Position numbers and translations under genes: made by a program. The notes beneath the pieces were generated by a model, which was given only the letters and a program-made list of their open reading frames with translations, was not told the origin of the DNA and made no database searches. From NCBI GenBank assembly GCA_964503455.1, contig CAZCZR010000045.1:1-14629 (forward strand): a stretch of 14,629 bases of DNA, written 5' to 3'. This DNA comes from CAZCZR01 sp964503455. GTDB taxonomy: Bacteria > Bacillota > Clostridia > UBA1381. Shown piece after piece: positions 14,581 through 14,629 of the stretch. The first letter of the stretch is position 1. Each line of letters opens with the position of its first letter.

Positions 14581-14629
14581 ATGACACTTACAATAGGTTC
14601 CCACCTTTCATCCTCTAAGGGATATATGA
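14581..14629 (+). CDS. nfo: probable endonuclease IV, first 16 codons
   Basis: A new frame opens with ATG 3 nt after the metH stop, with GGAGG (14569-14573) lying in the last metH codons and 7 nt of spacing. The visible residues are MTLTIGSHLSSSKGYM. The IGSHxSSSKG pattern is the N-terminus of endonuclease IV-type AP endonucleases, zinc enzymes that cut DNA at abasic sites during base excision repair. The gene leaves the window at once, so the call rests on 16 residues only. Confidence 0.55.
   Translation, partial: MTLTIGSHLSSSKGYM

Noticed and set aside
1..14629. Mobile elements, CRISPR arrays, tRNA or rRNA genes
   Set aside because: No transposase or integrase coding sequence, no regularly spaced repeats and no tRNA-like or rRNA sequence was seen on either strand.

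Overview
The window reads as chromosomal DNA of a low-to-intermediate GC Gram-positive bacterium, most likely an uncultured member of the Clostridia (Bacillota). The grounds are strong AGGAGG-type ribosome binding sites, near-consensus sigma-A promoters in AT-rich gaps, frequent ATA isoleucine codons, a TTG start with a strong Shine-Dalgarno, a clostridial-style short MetH, and a paired TrkH/TrkA potassium system. A cytoplasmic pectin-type (CE12) esterase hints at a plant-glycan-using gut or rumen lifestyle, but this is inference. No mobile element, CRISPR array, tRNA or rRNA was seen.

Layout. Positions 1-11119 are coded entirely on the minus strand: the 5' part of rpsB (ribosomal protein S2), with a strong promoter and a leader of about 143 nt; a tight cluster argD-argF-GNAT acetyltransferase-CE12 esterase, driven from a strong promoter at 4416-4444; trkA-trkH, overlapping by 4 nt and ended by a 14-bp-stem terminator; a membrane-bound Cache-GGDEF diguanylate cyclase upstream of trkA; and galU-rmuC, 12 nt apart. 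From 11259 the plus strand carries metF, metH and the first codons of a probable endonuclease IV gene (nfo).

How the genes fit together. argD and argF supply two steps of ornithine/citrulline synthesis, and two ArgR/AhrC-type operator candidates lie upstream of argD, one of them on its -35 box. TrkA and TrkH form a potassium uptake channel with its nucleotide-gated regulator. MetF makes 5-methyltetrahydrofolate and MetH uses it to methylate homocysteine; this MetH ends after the B12 domain and lacks the AdoMet reactivation domain. GalU makes UDP-glucose for envelope polymers.

Most of the content is ordinary housekeeping and I did not find a new multi-gene system. The most interesting structure is in regulatory DNA: the galU and metF promoters lie face to face on the same 34 bp, so that the -10 box of each overlaps the -35 box of the other, inside a 40-bp interrupted palindrome. 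Other points worth a second look are the arginine operators, a tiny ORF that may couple into trkA, the structured rpsB leader, and the missing MetH reactivation domain.
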